Origin: Pseudomonadota bacterium
GTDB lineage: Bacteria > Pseudomonadota > Alphaproteobacteria > ATCC43930 > CGMCC-115725
Direction: 5' to 3'
Length of the DNA: 7,144 bases
NCBI GenBank assembly: GCA_021790295.1
Contig: JAJYIC010000123.1
Span: 1 to 7,144, forward strand
Below the pieces are notes generated by a model that made no database searches, was not told the origin of the DNA, and saw only the letters and a program-made list of their open reading frames with translations. This document shows, one piece after another, positions 5,764 to 7,144 of the stretch. Every line of letters starts with the position of its first letter. Positions within the stretch are counted from its first letter, which is position 1. A program made the translations under genes and the position numbers.

Positions 5764-7041
5764 GTGACAACGACATCCGAGAGCATCGAGACCATCCCGT
5801 GGTGGAAGGAACCGACAAAGGATCAATGGCTCGCTTGGGTTGCGGGCTTTCTCGGTTGGATGCTCGACGTCTACGATTTCACTCTCTTTCTCGTCATCAT
5901 CGCGCCCGTCGCCAAGGCTTTTAACGTGCCGATCCCGGATGTGGCGTGGGCGGTGACGCTCACCTTGTGGTTGCGGCTTGTGGGTGCGGTCGCCAATGGC
6001 TGGCTTGCCGACCGCATCGGCCGCAAGGTGCCTTTGATGCTGGCGATCGGCTGGTTTTCGTTGTGCAATTTCATCGCCGGCTTTGCCCCGACTTTCGGTT
6101 TTCTCTTTTTCTTCCGTGCCCTTCTCGGCATCGGCATGGGGGCGGAATGGGGGGTTGGCGCCTCGCTCGCGCTGGAGAATTGGCCGGCGCGTTCGCGCGG
6201 CTTTATGGCAGGGGTGATGCAAGGCTCTTTGGGGCTCGGCTTTTTGTTGTCGAGCCTCATTTTCGGGCTCTTTTACCCGATCATCGGCTGGCGCGGCATG
6301 TTGTGGGTCGGCATCCTTCCGGCCCTCGTTCTCATCTACATATTCCGTTTCGTCAAAGAACCCAAATTATGGCTTGAAAACCGGATGAAACAGAGGGCGC
6401 AACATCATGAGGTGCGGGCGCCGCTTTTCTCGATCTTCAAACCCGGATTAGTGTGGAATACGCTCAACGCCTGCTGGTGGCAGGCAAGCGGGTTTATCGT
6501 CTATTACTCGATCTGGACGCTTTTCGCGACGCATCTGCAAAACGATTTGCATTTGAGCCCGGCTTTTATCGCCACTCCGCTGATGATCGGCAATTTCGCG
6601 GTATTTGTTGCCTGCTCGGGCTGGGGTTGGGTCGCCGACCGCATCGGCCGGCGGCGGACTTTGATGCTGATCGCCGCGGTCGGCATACCGATCACGCCGC
6701 TCTATCTTTTCACCCAGAACGTGACCCTGATCTCGATCGGGCTTCTGCTTCAGGGGTTGTTCGCCGGCGGCGGCATCAACAGCCAGAACGCAAGCTATAT
6801 GGCCGAACGGTTTCCGACCGAGGTTCGCGCCACGGCGAGCGGGTTTTGTTATCAGATCGGCGCCGTCTTCGGCGGGTTTGCGCCTCCCGTCATCGCCTAT
6901 TTCGCGACCACATTCCACTTCGGCTTTGCCGTTCCCATGCTGATCGGCACGGTTCTCGGCTGCGCAAGCTGGATCGCCGCCGTTTATCTCGGCCCAGAGA
7001 CCAAAGGCAAGGTTCTCGCCGCCGATCTCGAAGTGGTCTAG
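5764..7041 (+). CDS. MFS carboxylate transporter, SHS (lactate/sialate:H+ symporter)-like
   Basis: A 425-residue inner-membrane carrier of the major facilitator superfamily with about 12 hydrophobic helices. GTG 5764 is selected because of the strong SD at 5751. The N-terminal amphipathic PWWKEPTKDQW leads into TM1 with Asp35 and Asp38 (GWMLDVYDF), a feature of acid:proton symporters of the SHS and AAHS groups. Motif A occurs in both halves: GWLADRIGRK at 79-88 in loop 2-3 and GWVADRIGRR at 288-297 in loop 8-9. GIGMGAEWGVGASLALENWP, following the fourth helix, and the SERFPTEVRATA-like AERFPTEVRATASG in the second half are typical SHS/JEN1-like signatures. This suggests uptake of a monocarboxylate such as lactate or pyruvate with H+; sialic acid or aromatic acids are less likely alternatives. 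No catabolic gene is adjacent to confirm the substrate. A strong terminator follows directly, so the gene is probably transcribed alone. Family assignment is firm; substrate is inferred. Confidence 0.9.
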   Translation: MTTTSESIETIPWWKEPTKDQWLAWVAGFLGWMLDVYDFTLFLVIIAPVAKAFNVPIPDVAWAVTLTLWLRLVGAVANGWLADRIGRKVPLMLAIGWFSLCNFIAGFAPTFGFLFFFRALLGIGMGAEWGVGASLALENWPARSRGFMAGVMQGSLGLGFLLSSLIFGLFYPIIGWRGMLWVGILPALVLIYIFRFVKEPKLWLENRMKQRAQHHEVRAPLFSIFKPGLVWNTLNACWWQASGFIVYYSIWTLFATHLQNDLHLSPAFIATPLMIGNFAVFVACSGWGWVADRIGRRRTLMLIAAVGIPITPLYLFTQNVTLISIGLLLQGLFAGGGINSQNASYMAERFPTEVRATASGFCYQIGAVFGGFAPPVIAYFATTFHFGFAVPMLIGTVLGCASWIAAVYLGPETKGKVLAADLEVV

Positions 7042-7050
7042 AGCGACAAA

Positions 7051-7113
7051 AAGGGGAGCCGGAGCGGCGCCTTGAAGCGCCGCGAAATCGGCGTTGCGGC
7101 TCCCCTTCTTTCT
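7051..7113. terminator. Compound bidirectional terminator
   Basis: An outer perfect 11-bp stem pairs AAGGGGAGCCG (7051-7061) with CGGCTCCCCTT (7097-7107). It encloses a second perfect 7-bp hairpin, GCGGCGC (7064-7070), loop CTTGAA, GCGCCGC (7077-7083). Rightward, TTCTTTCT follows. Leftward, on the minus strand, the stem is followed by TTTTTGT. It lies 9 bp past the transporter stop. The better minus-strand U-run suggests a convergent gene to the right, outside the window. Confidence 0.8.
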
Positions 7114-7124
7114 CCCCCCCCCCC
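7114..7124. repeat. C11 homopolymer tract
   Basis: Eleven consecutive C residues lie just past the terminator. Tracts of this length are slippage-prone and are also a common site of sequencing or assembly length errors. It is non-coding as far as the window shows; whether it lies within or next to a gene beyond the right edge cannot be seen. Confidence 0.8.
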
Positions 7125-7144
7125 GCGAGCCACTTGCTCTTCTT

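Noticed and set aside
1..7144. A CRISPR array, insertion sequence, toxin-antitoxin pair or defence system
   Set aside because: No regularly spaced repeats, transposase motifs, terminal inverted repeats or paired small toxin/antitoxin frames were seen; the genes present are housekeeping, signalling and transport types.

Overview
The window looks like chromosomal DNA from a GC-rich proteobacterium, most likely an alphaproteobacterium. That placement rests on high GC with a strong C/G third-position bias, frequent GTG/TTG starts, an EnvZ/OmpR-like two-component pair and an SHS-type MFS carrier. It is inference; no rRNA or marker gene is present. I see no mobile element, CRISPR array, tRNA or rRNA, and gene density is ordinary.

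Left part (1-1224, + strand): the C-terminal ~119 codons of a crotonase-fold acyl-CoA enzyme (MenB/BadI-like tail). It overlaps by 4 bp (GTGA) the GTG start of a transglutaminase-like cysteine-peptidase-fold protein. A GC-rich hairpin with a T-run at 1188-1221 closes this unit. The two proteins are probably made together, but their shared pathway is unknown.

Middle (1225-3784): a signalling module. A 71-residue exported acidic protein (minus strand, 1225-1440) is divergent from an OmpR-family response regulator (1618-2334) and an EnvZ-like sensor kinase (2336-3784, TTG start one base after the regulator stop). The 177-bp divergent spacer carries a tandem TGTAAGGA repeat with exact 10-bp phasing, plus a third GTAAGGA three helical turns away. 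This is the layout expected of an OmpR-type operator. It overlaps the -35 position of the minus-strand promoter and lies just upstream of the plus-strand one. The likely model is an autoregulated two-component system that also controls a small periplasmic protein, either an output or a feedback modulator. This is the most interesting part of the window.

Right part: a short (~564 aa) archaeal/Thermotoga-type alpha-glucan phosphorylase on the minus strand (3806-5500) is convergent with the kinase across only 21 bp. It is divergent, across 263 bp, from an SHS-like MFS carboxylate transporter (5764-7041, GTG start with a strong SD). The transporter is followed by an elaborate terminator with U-tracts in both directions and by an 11-C homopolymer at the right edge. 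The phosphorylase would supply glucose-1-phosphate from stored glucan and the carrier would import an organic acid. No shared regulation is visible beyond their divergent arrangement.
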